Position numbers and translations under genes: made by a program. Positions 11,301 through 26,300 of a DNA stretch of 64,000 bases are shown here, piece after piece. The first letter of the stretch is position 1; each line of letters starts with the position of its first letter. This stretch comes from Norana najaformis. Lineage: Eukaryota; Annelida; Clitellata; Crassiclitellata; Hormogastridae. The stretch spans positions 5,398,455 to 5,462,454 of the forward strand of contig OZ029921.1 in the NCBI GenBank assembly GCA_964023275.1, read 5' to 3'. The notes under the pieces were generated by a model. The model saw only the letters and a program-made list of their open reading frames with translations. It was not told the DNA's origin and did no database searches.

Positions 11301-14300
11301 TTAATGCCAGATAATTTGGATACACCCTGATTGAGTTTATCTTCTGTGAAGCAAAATCTTGACTGAGTCTGTGCTAGTCAAGTGGGTGTCAAGGGCTGCC
11401 TAGCAGGCCACATTTATTCAGTATGGAACTGAGCAGGTATTGCCTTGATCTATTTTGAAGTTCATGAAGTTAGCGATAATCTTGTTGGATAATTTTTATT
11501 TTTATTTCATAACTCATTATTTTATGGATATTGTTACTGTTACCTGTATTGTTGTGGTATTGTCATTATTAGCTTGTTACCATTGTCATTACTGTCATAA
11601 TTATCAGAACTACCATTGCCATCAGATTATATATCAAATTGTCACCATTCTGGGGTTGTGTTATCTTTGCTGATTTTAAGTCACGATCCAGCAGTCAGAT
11701 GATGTAAAATTAATTATTCAAAATGTGATAAAAATAGCAAATAATGATAATAAATGTAATAAAAAAGATAATAAAAATAGGGAAAAAATAAATAAGAAAT
11801 ATGATATAAAATTGGAATTTGAACTTAGGGCACACTGGTGAAAGGGTTGTTCATTATCACTTGGCCAAAACAGTTTCGTATGGGATATTTTCGCTTGTTC
11901 ACTGTGCTCCAAATGAGCATTTAAAAACAAACCACTAATATTCCTCAGGCATGCAACTATATAGTTATCTCCCCCTTGCCTCCGTTCCGTCTGTAACCTT
12001 TATTAAAGTCATTTATTGTTAAGATATAAAGTTATACCTTGAGTTATAGGTCAGGGGTCAAGGGTCTTTTGTGTTCATTTCATTTTGCACTGATTCCATT
12101 TATGTGCATATACATATCCTGTATATACACACGTATGTATGTATGTATGTATGTATGTATGGATATATTTATGCTTGGTATTGATTGCTTGAAAAGAGCA
12201 GATGGTGAGAATCGGTATTGATTGCTTGAAAAGAGCAGATGGTGAGAATCCTTTGGGAATCAATTGTAAAATTCCTCTGGGGCTATAGGATGTGGGACCA
12301 CCGTATTTCTTCTGAAAAAGTGGCGAGCTTTGCTCAGCCAGGTAATGAATGAGAACCCAAAACCGAATCCAAACCTGTAACAAACTCACAAAACAAGAAG
12401 ACATTTGCATTTACCTTGACTTATCGTGATAAGCCTTGCTTTAACTTATCTTACCTTCCCTTACTTTACCTTGAATTATCTTGCCTACAGTTTCTGTTTA
12501 AAATTGCCACAAGTGTAACAATGCTTAAAGCCAAGATCTGACATTCTCAAAAGCTGTCTTGTTTATTTTTCGCTGACATTTTATGTCCGATATTTGAGAA
12601 GGCCAACCAAGATTACATATCATTTGCAGTTTTTGGATTGAAACCACTGAAAACAATAGTTTCAGTTTGGTTTTGGCCAACACTTGAACTGGGCATCAAC
12701 AAAGACAAATAAAGAAGTTAAAATGTTTACCTGTATATAGATAAGGGTCAGTTTGGCCCATTTAGTAATTATTTTCTATGCTTTAGAGATGCATTCTGTG
12801 CCATGAATTGGCATGATATGCATATCTGACTAACAATAATTAATAATAACAGTTAGGTAGCCTTTTCTTACCTTATCATCCTTACCTTGACTTCTTGCCT
12901 TATTGTATTTTGCCCTACTTTTGCTTATCTTGCCTTGCCTTATGTTGACTTACTTGCCTTACAATTACTTATATTGCCTTGCCTTACTCTGACTTTCCCT
13001 ACCTTGTTTATTTGTCATTTCAGGAAACCAACTGGTGATGGTTTTCGTACGGACAGCTACAAGAGTTCTGGAGATATGGGTGAGTTTTTCTAAAACTTTA
13101 GTTTTACAGTGAAAACATTTATAACGTGCCACTTACTCCTTCAGTAGTTAACAGTGCATTTGACCAAGAAGTGTCAGTGCAATTAGGTTTGTCCTAAGCC
13201 AGCACTCAAACATTCTGTTGTTGGTCATCTCCTGCATAATTGTTGTAATCACTCATTACATAAGACCAATTACTAATGCGTTACCTATTCATCCCCGCGT
13301 TGGAGTGCCAATGTGAAACTGATGATTCACTGCTGAGCCATGCAATTCAAGAGTCTTGTTTTGCTGTAGTTGGATTGCTATTGTAGTGTTTGTGCTTCAG
13401 CCGTAAGATTCTTCAGCTGTAAGACCCTGTCTGCCATGTCAGGTGTATATGTCAAAGGGACAAGTAGTAGTGAATGAACGATTAACTTAACTACCAAGCC
13501 CAATATCCTGCTTGTTCTGAAGTGCTGTAAATTTCCCACCTGTGATACGGCTGTCTGCTTTCATGCAATCTAATGGTATTTGTCATTGATAGTTAGACAT
13601 TCTATAGCAACCAGTTGGTATCTGATGGCTGCCATATGTTTGTCATAACCTTAAGATTTGATGTCAAGATAGACATTCTCAATCCATGCACTATACGTTT
13701 TTCGTTCGCATTTTGACATTTTTCCCTGATATATGAAGAGGCCAATCAGAAGCTGAATTTCAGTTGCAGTTTTCCCATTAAAACTACTGGCAGCAGAAGT
13801 TTGAGTTTTGGTTTTGGCCAGCACTTGAAATTGAACATCACTGTAGACAAATGAAGAAGATACAATGAATATTTAGCATTATAGTGATTATATGAAATAA
13901 GTGATGTTATTTAATTTATTTATTTATTAAAAGTGCACTTATAACACGCACAAGTTCAGTAAATCTGAATCTGAGGCATGAATGCATGTTTGCTGGGGGG
14001 GGGTCAAGATGGAGTTGTGCAAAAGCCAGTTAGGTGACCATTGTAAAGCATTTGTTATTTGGAATGAGAGATTCAATTAACAGCTTTTGTAAGGCTTGAT
14101 AACTGAGTGATTAGATGTCACTATTGTACGTGTACTTTAACTTAGTGTTTTTACTGTTTTCCCTTGAAATCTTTTGCTCAGAAACCAGTGACTGTAGGTG
14201 AATTTTAGTGTAATGTGACTTTACAGTTCTGTCATAATTTATTTGTGTGATACGCTTGGACAGTCTTATATGCCAATGGGATCAGTTTGATTGTGGATGG

Positions 14301-17300
14301 TTTGGTATTAGCTAAAGTTTCAGTTTTGGCTGAAACTAGAAGGGGACTTTCAGCTGAGTTTTTGACTTCTTGAAGTCCTGTGTTGGTCTTTAATAGGATC
14401 CATCGAATCCTTGGCCTTCCCATTTCTCTCAGCTTAAACATGACCCACCCTAACATCTGCTTTCCCCTTCTCTCTCTGGTCTTCTGGCAACTGGACTTGG
14501 TTCTTGACATGGCATCGTTGGACAACCCCACTGACTTGACGCAGCACTTGTGAATAAGCTTGTTCCCTGTGCTTAGCTTTTAAGTAGCACTTTAGAAATT
14601 TGGAGTTTACGATTACGATTACAATGACATGGGTTTGCCTGTAAAACTGCAGACATTAATATCACTTGAATGCATCTTAATGCATGTCCAGGAGTAAACT
14701 TTGTGCAACTCTATGTTTATGTGTATTCGTGTCTGTCTGTGTTCTTGTGTGTCTTGATGTGTGTGTGTCTTTATATCTGAGTGTCTTACTGCCTCTCCCT
14801 ATGTATCTGTCTATCTGACTATCTGTACGTCAGTCAGCAGTTTAAAGCCTATATTATCTGCCTGCTATCGTGTACAACTTGTAGAATCTGATTCTTCTTT
14901 CTCACGCAATTTGCTGTTGCAACTCCCTTGCCCAGTTTCTTAAAACTGTCTCAGACTGCCATGTTATTAGGTAGGGAGCTATATAAATGTGTGCAAGAAA
15001 CTGTGCTTCCTTTGTCTCCTTGTAAACGCCTGCACATTTGGGTGTAGCAGATAATCTGATGACATCTATAGCCGATCGATTAACCCCTACTGGATCTCTT
15101 CAGTTTTCAGTTTGTCACTGCCTCTGTGTTTTACTGTGAGCACGAAGTCCTGTGCAGCTTATTTTATTTCTTATATAAATGTCCACTTGCATACTTAAGC
15201 ACATACATACATAAATACATACACATATTTGTGTGCATACATGCAGTGTATACATGCATGCAATGCAGACGTATACACATACTTGTAATGTTGACAGTGT
15301 CCCAAGGGCCACACGGAGCCTTAGCAGGCACTTCATGTGGAGAGTGGTCGGGGAGGAGTGAGCCCTGAAAACCACTTCAGTTTTAATCAGTAAATTCACA
15401 ATGCATCAAGTACGTCACTTCGTAATGAGGCCAAAGGTAGGAGAGCAACACAAATGAACATTAAATACACATAAAAGGCTATATGTGCCCACGCGGTATT
15501 ACAGCTATGCAGGTAATGTATGTAAAGAGCCGTAAAGAAGTCACCATGGCTTCCAGTGGGAACAGTATTTTGGCCCCAGATGCAAACATTTGCTGAAATG
15601 TTCCTGAGGAATGTCCTCAGCAGGATGGGGATCCATTGTCTTTGTTACATTTATATAAACTTCTAATGCGCCAGTGTCTAATGCACAAGGCATCAATCGA
15701 TGGCACACCAAAGCCAAGCTGCAATCAGGTCAATATCCAGAAGGTCAGTCCATAAGACATTTGGACAATATATCTCATCGGTAACGTTTTGATGGAAAGA
15801 TTGCCTAGAATAGAAAATGGTGCAAGCAGTTCTACGAGCTTCCTCTGTGCTTAACTTACTAGTTTGAATGTTGAAGAATTAAATGACTTGAAGCTGCACG
15901 TGGTTCTCACTGCATGTGTTGAAGTGGTGCTATGTAAATTCTCTGTTATCTTACAGTATGTTACTATGAATTGAAAAACTGATTCACTGGATTTCTTCTT
16001 TGGGGCGTCAAGCGGTTGCTGGCGTGGCCATTTGTAACCTTCCTTATTATCATTCAGTGTGAGCAGCTGGATGGGTCCATAAATGGATGGACTAGGCTAA
16101 GTAAGCTATACTGGCTTTTAGTCCCTATATCCTCTCCATCCAACTGTCAAGCTTTTTTGAAACTGTTCAAGCTTGGTGCTGATATTACTTCTTCTGGTAG
16201 CCCATTCCAGTGCTCTACAATACTCTGGCTGAAGAAGAATTTTCTAATGCCCAATCGCACCCTCTAACGATAAAGTTTCAGACTGTAACCTCTGAAATGC
16301 CCCATTGATGCCCTGTGGAGAAGGTTTGTTTGTTTATATTCTCGAGTCCATGTAAAATTTTGTAGGTCTCAATAAGATCACATCTCAATCTTCTTCTTTC
16401 TAAGGAAAATAGACCGGGCTTTTGAACCCTCTGTATCCTTTGGGCAAGTTCTTGTCAAGGTGCGCAAAGAAGCACGTTGCCTTTACCTTTTTTGTCAGTG
16501 CAGAATGAACAGCTTTATAAGTAACTTTAGTCATGATCTATAAAATTGGATAACACCTTGTTTTCTATCAGATGGCTACCATGCTTTTGGGCGACCTGAT
16601 CCTGCAATCTACGAAGTCGATCATCTCGTGACTTTCGATGTTTCGCCGAAGCTGGGTGTCAGGAACCACAAAGATGGAATGGAACGTCTCAAACACATGG
16701 AGCTGACATCTGGTGTCTGGACTATGAGACACATCCTCAGTGTCGATGATCGAGAAATTGTGATCACGGAGAAGGCAACACGCAAAGAGCTGGAAAGCTT
16801 CCCGATCAGTCGTGTCATCGATCCAGTGAACATCACAAGCAGTGACCTTCAGGAAATATACAACAACATCGTCATTTTCATTGTGCAGAATGAAGGCTCA
16901 AAGAATTCCGCAGAAATGCACATCTTCCAGTGCATTGGAAAACCGGTATGCTCCAGTGGAAAATTTTCTTATATTTTACACAGTTTTCTTTACAAAATCA
17001 TTCTTTTGATGTATATTATCTTGTAACGCTTTTACTGAGAGTTATTTTTACTGGTTAAAGGTAATTGAAAGGTCTGTTGTGGAATAATCTGAGTTTTATT
17101 TTGGCTTGTTCAAAGCTAGAAGTGTAGATAATTAACTGAGCATAATCGTAATCTTGAGATTTCTACAGCGCCCAACGAAAGGCACGTCACGTGGACCAGC
17201 TATTCACAGGCACATAGCATTTGGGGAGATGTATACGTGAGTAATCTCTTGAAGTATCCAGTTGAGCTTTGAATCAAAGATCTGTCCTATGCTTAGCATG

Positions 17301-20300
17301 GCATAAACTCAACAAACAAGCAAAGTCTTGCAGATTTTCTTTGATATATCACGATATCAATCATGACTGATACTCAGGTCTGAACTAAAGACACATCTCT
17401 TTGAACTTGCTTACCCACCAAAGCCTAAAACCGGTTTCTCTGACCAACAAGAATTCAACCTGGCCTATCCAGTGGAATGCGATTTTGTTTAAGATTTCAC
17501 TTTGAAACAACCATTAATTGATGCCCTTGGGCATCATGATAATGGTGCTATAGAAGTCATTAGATTAGATTAGATACTGAGATTGCCAGTATTAAACCAT
17601 CTCTATGCACAGAACCATGAATTGCTGTCATCAGTAATATAAAAACTAATGCCACCTAGCTCTAACCGATCTGACCTTTGAGTGACCTCTCAGTTGTTGC
17701 ATGCCCCCTCAGTCCCTTCTGCACAGAACGCGGGATTTAATCCTTCACTCAATTGCTGCCACAAAGACAGTGCAAATGATGTTGAAAGTTTAGAAATCTA
17801 GTTTTGACAGTCTTTGTAAACAGTTTATTCTTTCCTATACAACAGGGACAGGATCTAATCGATGACATTGAAGCAGCTCGTGTTGGGAAGTTTCCACGGT
17901 ATTTGAACTATGACCTTTCTAAACTGTCATGAACTCTAATGAAACAAATATTAGATTGTTATTACTATATGTGTCTATCGCGGCATTTGTATAGTGCACG
18001 TTAAGGACTGTGCTACGGCGCTATATAAATTGTCATTATTATTATTATTATTAACTGTCTGGATGATTTAAATTTGCAAGTTTAGTTAGGCTACAAGTGT
18101 ATTTTGGACTGTTTTGTGTAAAGCAGGAATTATATGCGGTGAAAGATTGTTCCAAGTGGATGGCTTAGTGCACGAGATAGCTTGATGCAGTTGATTATAA
18201 TTAGTATTATTTATTATTATTATTATTTATAGCATTGTTTTTATTATTATTGATATTGTTATGATGATTAATCACTATGTTTATTATTCTTATTGGGGCT
18301 AAAGAAATGATTAGAGTTTACTCAACTGCATACAGTGGGCTCACTTGACTTTCTGGAAATTTGGATTAGATTTCATGAGATTAAATAAGCTGTTTTCTGC
18401 TGCTCCAAGATATTGAAATTTGCAGCATCTCATTTCCAATGCACTATTTATTCCTGCATTACACTGTAAATCGGGAAATCCCAGACTATAAACAAGTGCA
18501 TCTTAAGGTGACACCTGAATGTGCAACATGGTGCAGGACTCTGAAGATGGTGTGGGACTCTGAACATGGTGTCGTTTTGTCAACTGTAGATGGGAATCTC
18601 GGTGTGCGGGAGCCCAGTAGCGGTGACTTCTAGTTCTCTGAGAACTGCTTGCTTATTGATGAACTTTATGTTCGTGATGAAATTTAAGATCATTTAGGGT
18701 AGTGTATGCAGCATCCCTGATGAATTTCTCTTTAAGAGGACTGTACGAGCTTATTATTACAGTTACAAATTACAATTACAAACTTAGTGTTAGTCATCTC
18801 CTGCAGGACTGTAGGTAATGAGTTACAGGTAGCCGGCCTGCACAGGATACATTGTAATCGTAATTGTAAGCTCAAGATTTCTACAGTGCCCAATGAAAGC
18901 GTAGTTGTGGAAACCAGCATATTCACAGGCGCTGAGTCAAAAGAGAATCATTAGGCAGGAAGGGTTCGGTTCTAGGTCAAGATCCAAGAGTCAGGCAGGC
19001 AGGCAGTCGGTCTGCTGTGGTGGATGGTGGATGGTATTTGGAATTCAACCGGAAAGAGATAGGAGGAAGAGGAAGAATCAGGATAGGATTTGTGTAAAAG
19101 GAATGTTTTCAAATTTGAGTGAAAGACCTGCAAAGAAATTGTGAAGTAGTCCTTCTCACTTATTGCTATATGAATCTTTTGCTACCTTGTACAGTCCTAC
19201 CAAAGAGAAGCGACGAAGCGTGTCTTCGCAGAACAGTGACAAGCATCGCCCGGCGCAGTATGACGACAGTCGAATTCCAGTGAATGGACAACCTCGAATA
19301 CCACTGTACGCACAGGCATCAAGGGGAAGCAGCGTAATGCTTCCAGAGGAAATGGAAGCTGACATCGTAAGGAATTAGAATTGGCGTTCCTTTGGAGCTT
19401 TTGTTAATCGCTATCAATACTGTAATGGGCTTCCGTTGAGTTTGGTTTAGGCAGTTGTTTTACTATTGCTGTGCTGTGTTGACCAGTTCTATTGTAATTT
19501 TTTAACAATAATAACCAGGCCAGCCACAATAATAAGAATAATGGCTGCTATATGTTTGTCATAAGCTAGTCTAGCAAACGCCGAAAGGAGCCGAGATTAG
19601 CTGTGTACTGTTAGGCTTGGCAGTCCGATGCAGGGACTTCACCTTTAAAGTAATGTGTGGAAACAGTCGATGCTAACGTATGCCAGAAACAAATTGTCTG
19701 GTATTAAATCACAGACACTTACCCATAACAAGACAGCAATGCAGCCTTTCAAAGCAGTTGGACAAAATTGTCTGATAGCGGGCTACAGTGCGAGTGCCTT
19801 CACATCAGACAGTCTGTATTGGGGCTTTCTAGCCATACTAAATAAACAGGCTCATAAATCATGCACTACTGTATTTCAGCATGGCACTTTTAACCCGTGG
19901 TTTGTTGACGAGATCACAGTGACTGTCTACTGGCGACTGCACGTAAATGGGTCTGCACTGTATTAGTTCCATAATTATAATTGATGTGGTAATTACTTGG
20001 TAATGAAACACACAGGTAATAGATACACACACCATGTTTAATTTCAACCTTAATTTGCACTGCCACATTTTGGTCAATGTGACAAGAAAATTGTAACATC
20101 TGAATCACTAAACCTAGTAATACATGTATCACTGAGTCATGAAGTGCTGCCTGTTACTAGGTAGCTACTCAGAAGTAATCCCAACAGAAATAATTGTTTT
20201 CAAGTGATGACAAGAAGGTCGCTTTTTGTTGCTAGGAATTACTAAACCGTTGCTTTGACAACATCGAAAGTTTCGTTGCTCACCTACAGCAAGCTGCCAA

Positions 20301-23300
20301 TGCCCAGAAGAAACTGGAGCAGGTCAAGACTGGAGGAGCAGTTGACCCTAATGGTACATTGGATTTGGTTTAGACAGTTATTTTACAATTGCTGTCTAAA
20401 TTTATTAGCAATAACCAGGACAGCAAAAATAATAACGATAATGGCTGCCATGTGTAACGATATATTCCATGAATAAGGTAATGTAGGGTAAAGTAATGCC
20501 ATTGTTCATGTATTACACAGCTCTATGTACAGTAATTGTAATCTCGAGATTTCTACAGCACCCAGCTTATTCACAGGCTCTCAGTCAAAACAAATTCGTT
20601 AAGCAGAAAGGGTTCAGTTCCAGGTCAAGATCCAGAAGCCAGGCAAGCAGACAGTCAGACAGCTATGGTGAATGGTGTTTAAAATTGAAGCAGGAAGAGA
20701 GGTAAGGTGAGAAGATAGGGTAAGAATTTTGGAAAAGTAATGTTTTTAGTTTTGAGTAAAAGACCAGCACAGAAATTGCAAGAGGTGAAGTGTTGGTGAG
20801 TTCATACGATGGGTCATATAATTGAAGAACTCATTGACTGACGTGGTCACTCAACAACAGCTTTCCATTAAGAGAAGAACCTTTTCTTAATTAAAAGTGG
20901 CATGGCTCAACAGGAAGGTGTCTGATTCAATCAGTAATGAATCATGGACACAGGTGGTAAAGGCAAATACATATAAAAACAGCCACCAGTGTCACCTGGC
21001 TGATCTTACCTAAACTGGAAATATTTGTTAAAAATGGAAAAAATATAATTGCAATGGATATGGTAAATAAATAGTAAGTCAAAATGGTAAACAAATGGAA
21101 ATAGTAAATAAGTGGTAATTGAAATGTGAATGGTAAATTAATGGTAATTGAAATGGTAAATAAATGGTACTGCAAGTGAAATTGAAGTGAGAAGTAAATT
21201 GTATTGGAGATGGAAGTGGTACACAGATGGTAATTGAAATAAAAATGGTAGTAAATAAATGGTATTAGAAATGGTCATGGCAGTAAGTAAAAGAAGTGTT
21301 AAGATAAAGTCCTGCTTACTTACTGCTAATCAAACTACAGAGTACTGTAACTTGTTTTTCTTTCTCCAGTTTGGTTCACAGTTACCCTGATTTCTGATTT
21401 ATAAGGACATTTCTTAAGTTTTTACATTTCTCAGATCTTTCTCATTCCTATGTTTTTCAGATTGCTTCAAAAATGTTATCAGTGCCCTTTTACTTCTTTT
21501 TCAGAGCTTACGTATCTGAACGACAAAGCAAGACCTCCACCAGCTCGAGAATTTGTCGATACATTGCAAAAGTTCAAACTTGCCTTAAACCTTCTGGTGT
21601 GATTTTAAACTTTTCTGGATTAATTAATAAAATGCATCTGTTTACTGATAAATCTAATACACTGGACCCTCTTCATAAAACGTTAATACAGTTTATGTAA
21701 AGTGCTGCTTCAGGAGAAACTAATCAGTGGCGCTCTCTACACTAGTCTGACTGTTTGTTAAAGTTTGTTAACATTGAGGGCATTTATATAGTGCCCCGTC
21801 AGGATATCCACGCTGAAACGCTTATGTGGTAGGCCTATTTGATAGGTATACCCAAGATAGTGTTTTAAGAGGGTGCAGTATGGTTACAGTGTTCTCTTTA
21901 TTTTTTGATAATTTTTTGTTAGATATTTCTATTGTTTCTGCATTAGCTTTAAACTTCCTTTGGGAAACTTATTCCTCAGGATAAACAGCAATAGTAAATA
22001 AAGATCATTTCTACCTTGGTTAACACATTTGGGGCTAAGTAATTGTTTTAAAATCAAGGATATAGGCTGAATATTGCCCCATGTGTTTGTTGACACCTGC
22101 CTTCAACCCCTAACATTGACAACAGCCTCGAAAGTGTTAAAATCTAAATGAGAGAAAAATAAGGAAAATTTATTAAATTGATGATATACAGTGAAAGTCT
22201 GGTAATGCACAGTCCATTAATGTGTGAATTTGGTTAACGCGTGGCAATGTTATGCCTCCCAATGATGCCAAATTACTGAGTGTAATTCATAAAGACACAG
22301 TACACAGACTGGCACGGCACATTAGCTGAGCAAACAGCAGTACTTGTGCATGCACTATTGTACTATAAGCATTTTCTTCTTTTCTCTGGTTGCCAATACT
22401 GGTGAGATGTATCATGTATATTTGTACTGTCATGCTATTGCTTTTTCATGCACAGATAAGTATTTATAGACAGGTAAGTATTTATAGACATATATATATA
22501 ACAGACACAGAGAAATTATTAGATCCTTAGATAATTTTTGATTAGGCCTAACATCTTAATGGCAGAAGGCAAGCATCAAAGTTTCTTTTCCATAAAAGAA
22601 ATACCACCGGTGGAATTTCTCAGATTTTTCTGGTAGCTAAACAACTAGGCCAAACTAAAGGTCGTTTTAAGAAATATAGATTCTAATGAGGGGCTTCAGC
22701 AAAACGTGAAGAGCTATACATCAAAACTAGATGCAGAAAAGCCATGTGCACATAGTTTGCTGAGGAAAGGCGAAAAGAAACACTGCCAACTGTTCAAAAA
22801 GTTGTAATAAATATTAAGTTGTAATAAATGTTCGGAAATTTAGCCATTTTAGCACATGACTGATTGAATGAGGCTGACATTTAATGATGTCATGTACAAG
22901 GAGGTGATATATCACGTGGTTCTGATGGCTTGACTCCATCATCATGTTACCGGACTTTTACTATAGCGATATTATGATGATAATAATATTTATATATAGA
23001 GACTTGTTATAATGTGTTTTGTTATGATATGACTTCATATATAAAGCAGTCATGGACATGGATTGTAATATTAGTTAAGCAGGAGAAAATAAACATAACA
23101 TTGTGAGACGGTTCTTGATGTTGCTTCGAAGATAACGTTATAACAAATTTCTGGTGTATGTATGTTTTATTTTTTAGTATTTTAAAATTTTAATCTTTGT
23201 ATTTTTATTTTTATAATTTTAGCCGAAGCTGAAGCACACGCTCAAGGATCCAAATGCTCAGGAGTTGACTCATCTGCTCTTTGCTCCTCTGGCTCTTGTT

Positions 23301-26300
23301 GTTGAGGCAAGCCGCGAACCAGATGGTCAGCCAAAGCTTGCCATGAGCGTGACCTCTCCCCTGCTCAACCGTGACACGTGCATCCTACTCGATTCCAGTC
23401 TGCACGCCAATGAAATTGACCTCTGGAGGTCACTTGGGGACTGCTGGAACATACCTGCGTAAGGGGAGCGCTTCACTGTGATTGATTGCATTGCTGAATT
23501 GTCATGGATTTGACAGATTTTTATCCCGAAAAAATTCTTATCCATAATTTTTGCATTCCCGATAATCTCTTCACGTGAAGAAGGCCTGTTTTTTAAGTGA
23601 ACCCTGGGAGACGGTCATGTGTATGAAGTGTTACCTACGTCAATTCTTTTTGCCTGGGCACATGAAGGCTGGTGGCCAGTCAGCTTGCTCTGTGTCTGAT
23701 CTCCTCATAGTGTATGGTTGGTGTAATCATTTTGTAGCTGTGTTTGCTAATGGGTGTGTGGAGCAGAAATTTTGAAACATCTTTCAGCCCTGGCTGGGAT
23801 ATGAACGTCCAACCGGTGAGTTGACCATCCAGCATGCTAACCATTGATCCCGGCAAGGATTTCCACAAAGCCTTGGTTTTGGGTGGTGTCACTGGTTTAA
23901 CCTTGCTGAGCAGAGGGCGACGCTGGAGAGTGGCGCACTTAGATTTTTTATTATAGTCCTGCTGTGTGGAATACTGTACTGGCTGAAATTAAGGATAATA
24001 CACCTTTAATAACTGGTTTCAAAAAGAAATTTAAACTTATTTCTTCAATCAGCCTGCAAAGGTGTCAAATTTTTCTTGTCATTGATTCGTAGACAATGAC
24101 GTTGTCTGATTGAGCATTATGGAGGTCACTGCATATGCCTCTGAGAGCTGTTTGTTTTAGTTACAAATGTCTGTTTAATCCTTATAACCGCTATACAGCT
24201 ACCATGTTCCCTGTCAGCTGGTCATAAATGGGTCAGCATGTCTTAATTTCATATTGCAGCTTATCGTTGCATGTTGTAGTGACATGTGGAAAGGTCCAGT
24301 TCCACCACCATATGTTCCTCGGTTTGCCGACAACTCAAAACCAGCCCGACTCCAGAGTAGCGCTTCAGGTGGTAGCCTTGATAGAAATCTAGCTCCACCA
24401 AATGGCAATCAGGTGATTACAACCACTTTTACAGATTGAAATGGAGATGTGGATGTAGTTGCTGATAATGCTCTGGTGACTGGAATGACAATTACAATAA
24501 TGATCACTTTCCAGCTTTGTACCATGCTGTTTTCCTGGCCTTAACCCTTGGACTCTTGGATGCCTGGTTAACTTGTATGTCAAGGCGCCTCTGAGCATGA
24601 GGCTGCCGGTTCATGTCCTGGTCATGGCTTTCAGAGATTTGAATCCCGGGGTAGCGTGGTCTCTACATGGGGACCTTAAATGCCCATTCAAACAGGCAGC
24701 GATGGTGAAGGTTCTCACCTAATTAATTTCTTGAAAAATGAAAAGGGTTGAGGCCATAAGGTTGCTATAGAAAAACATGTACATTTACCTGGTACTGAAT
24801 ATGATTACAGCATCTGCTTTGTGTAGGTGTGATTTTATATAGCTCTTGTGGATAAGCTGGTCTCCCTAATGCAGCTTTTGTGTTGCACTGAGATATTTTA
24901 AGAAAGTGACATTACATTACTTGCATTGTGAAGATGAAAATGCTGTACAATAAGTGCCTTGAGAGTTTGATTGTTGTAAGTACATGCATCTGCTTATCAG
25001 TGTGTGTATTAGGTGCCAGTGGTGGTGGCATTGTGATTAATTACTGCTTTACCATGCAATATTTAAGGAAAATTTGTCAGGCATTTGAATGGTTGTGTTT
25101 GCAAGATCACGCAACCTGACTGAAAATGACTGATGTCAAACGACACTTGTAATCAATGAGTGATTAACTTACAACATGTTCTTGTCTACCAAGGAAATGA
25201 TTTTCGGGTCTGTTTTAAGGAAAACTAAAGTGTGACTTTCCCTTGACTCTTCTATGACTCTTCTGTGACTTCTTAAGTCAGTTAGAACACTTATTCTGTT
25301 TCATTGTTTCTATCCAGGGTAATGGTATGCCAAATGGAGCCAAAGCACCAAGTCCAGTGCCTCACAGGTTATTATGCCATATTATTACAATAATGGGCTA
25401 ACTACCCAAGTAATGAAATTAGTAAGAATAACAATAGCAATAGTAGTAGTAGTAATAATAATAATATTGATAGTTATAATAACTGAGTTATAATAATCTT
25501 GCATATTCTTGTGCTTATGAAATGTAAATTGCCAAAATTTCTCAGCTATGTCAGGAAATTCGCTCATTCTCCTGTATAGCATCGTATTAAATCCACAAAA
25601 GCTGAGCTGCAAGATCAGTTTTGTTGCCAGGTCAAAATAGGTCAGATGGGTCAAGCCAAATATGATGCTCAGGTGTACAGAAATCATAGTGTGATGGATA
25701 ATTCCATGATGGATGGAAACAGATGAATCAGGGTGACGGTTTAAAGAGTCCTGCTTTGATTATTAAACAGAAGGAAAAAGACCAAGAGGAGTGGAATGTG
25801 CACATGGAAGACAAGTGAAATGGCAGACTTTACTGAGAAGCACTCTAGCATAATCTGTTATATGATACCATTTGCAGTCAGGAGCCTATTCTCTGTTGAT
25901 GGGCTTTCATATTTGTAGCTGTTACAAAACTTTGGTTATTATTATCATTTGCTTATTATTACTTCAGTGAAAAGTTAGCATTGGCTGGTTGGGAGCAATG
26001 GTAGACTTCTTCCTTTGTTATACACTATGCTTCTATTACATACTACTTGTTACTTTGTGTGCGCGAACCGTGCAATAATCCTGATGTGTTTTGAAGTGGA
26101 GCGGGGTTGATTGATTACTGTATGCCATCTGGTGGTGAAGGATCTAATCCCGTGAGCAGGGTCGAGGCCCTACGGTTGAGGCCAAAGTTTGGTCGCTATG
26201 TAAAACCATGTACATTTACATTTATCTATAAGGACTTTGCACTTTCTCCCTCATTAACCACTTGTAATCAGTCTTAAATGCTCTCATCTAATCGGTAGAA

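Noticed and set aside
24254-24279. Upstream acceptor CAG at 24257-24259 for EPS8 exon 10
   Set aside because: It would break the phase with exon 9 at 23458; TTGTAG before 24280 keeps the frame.
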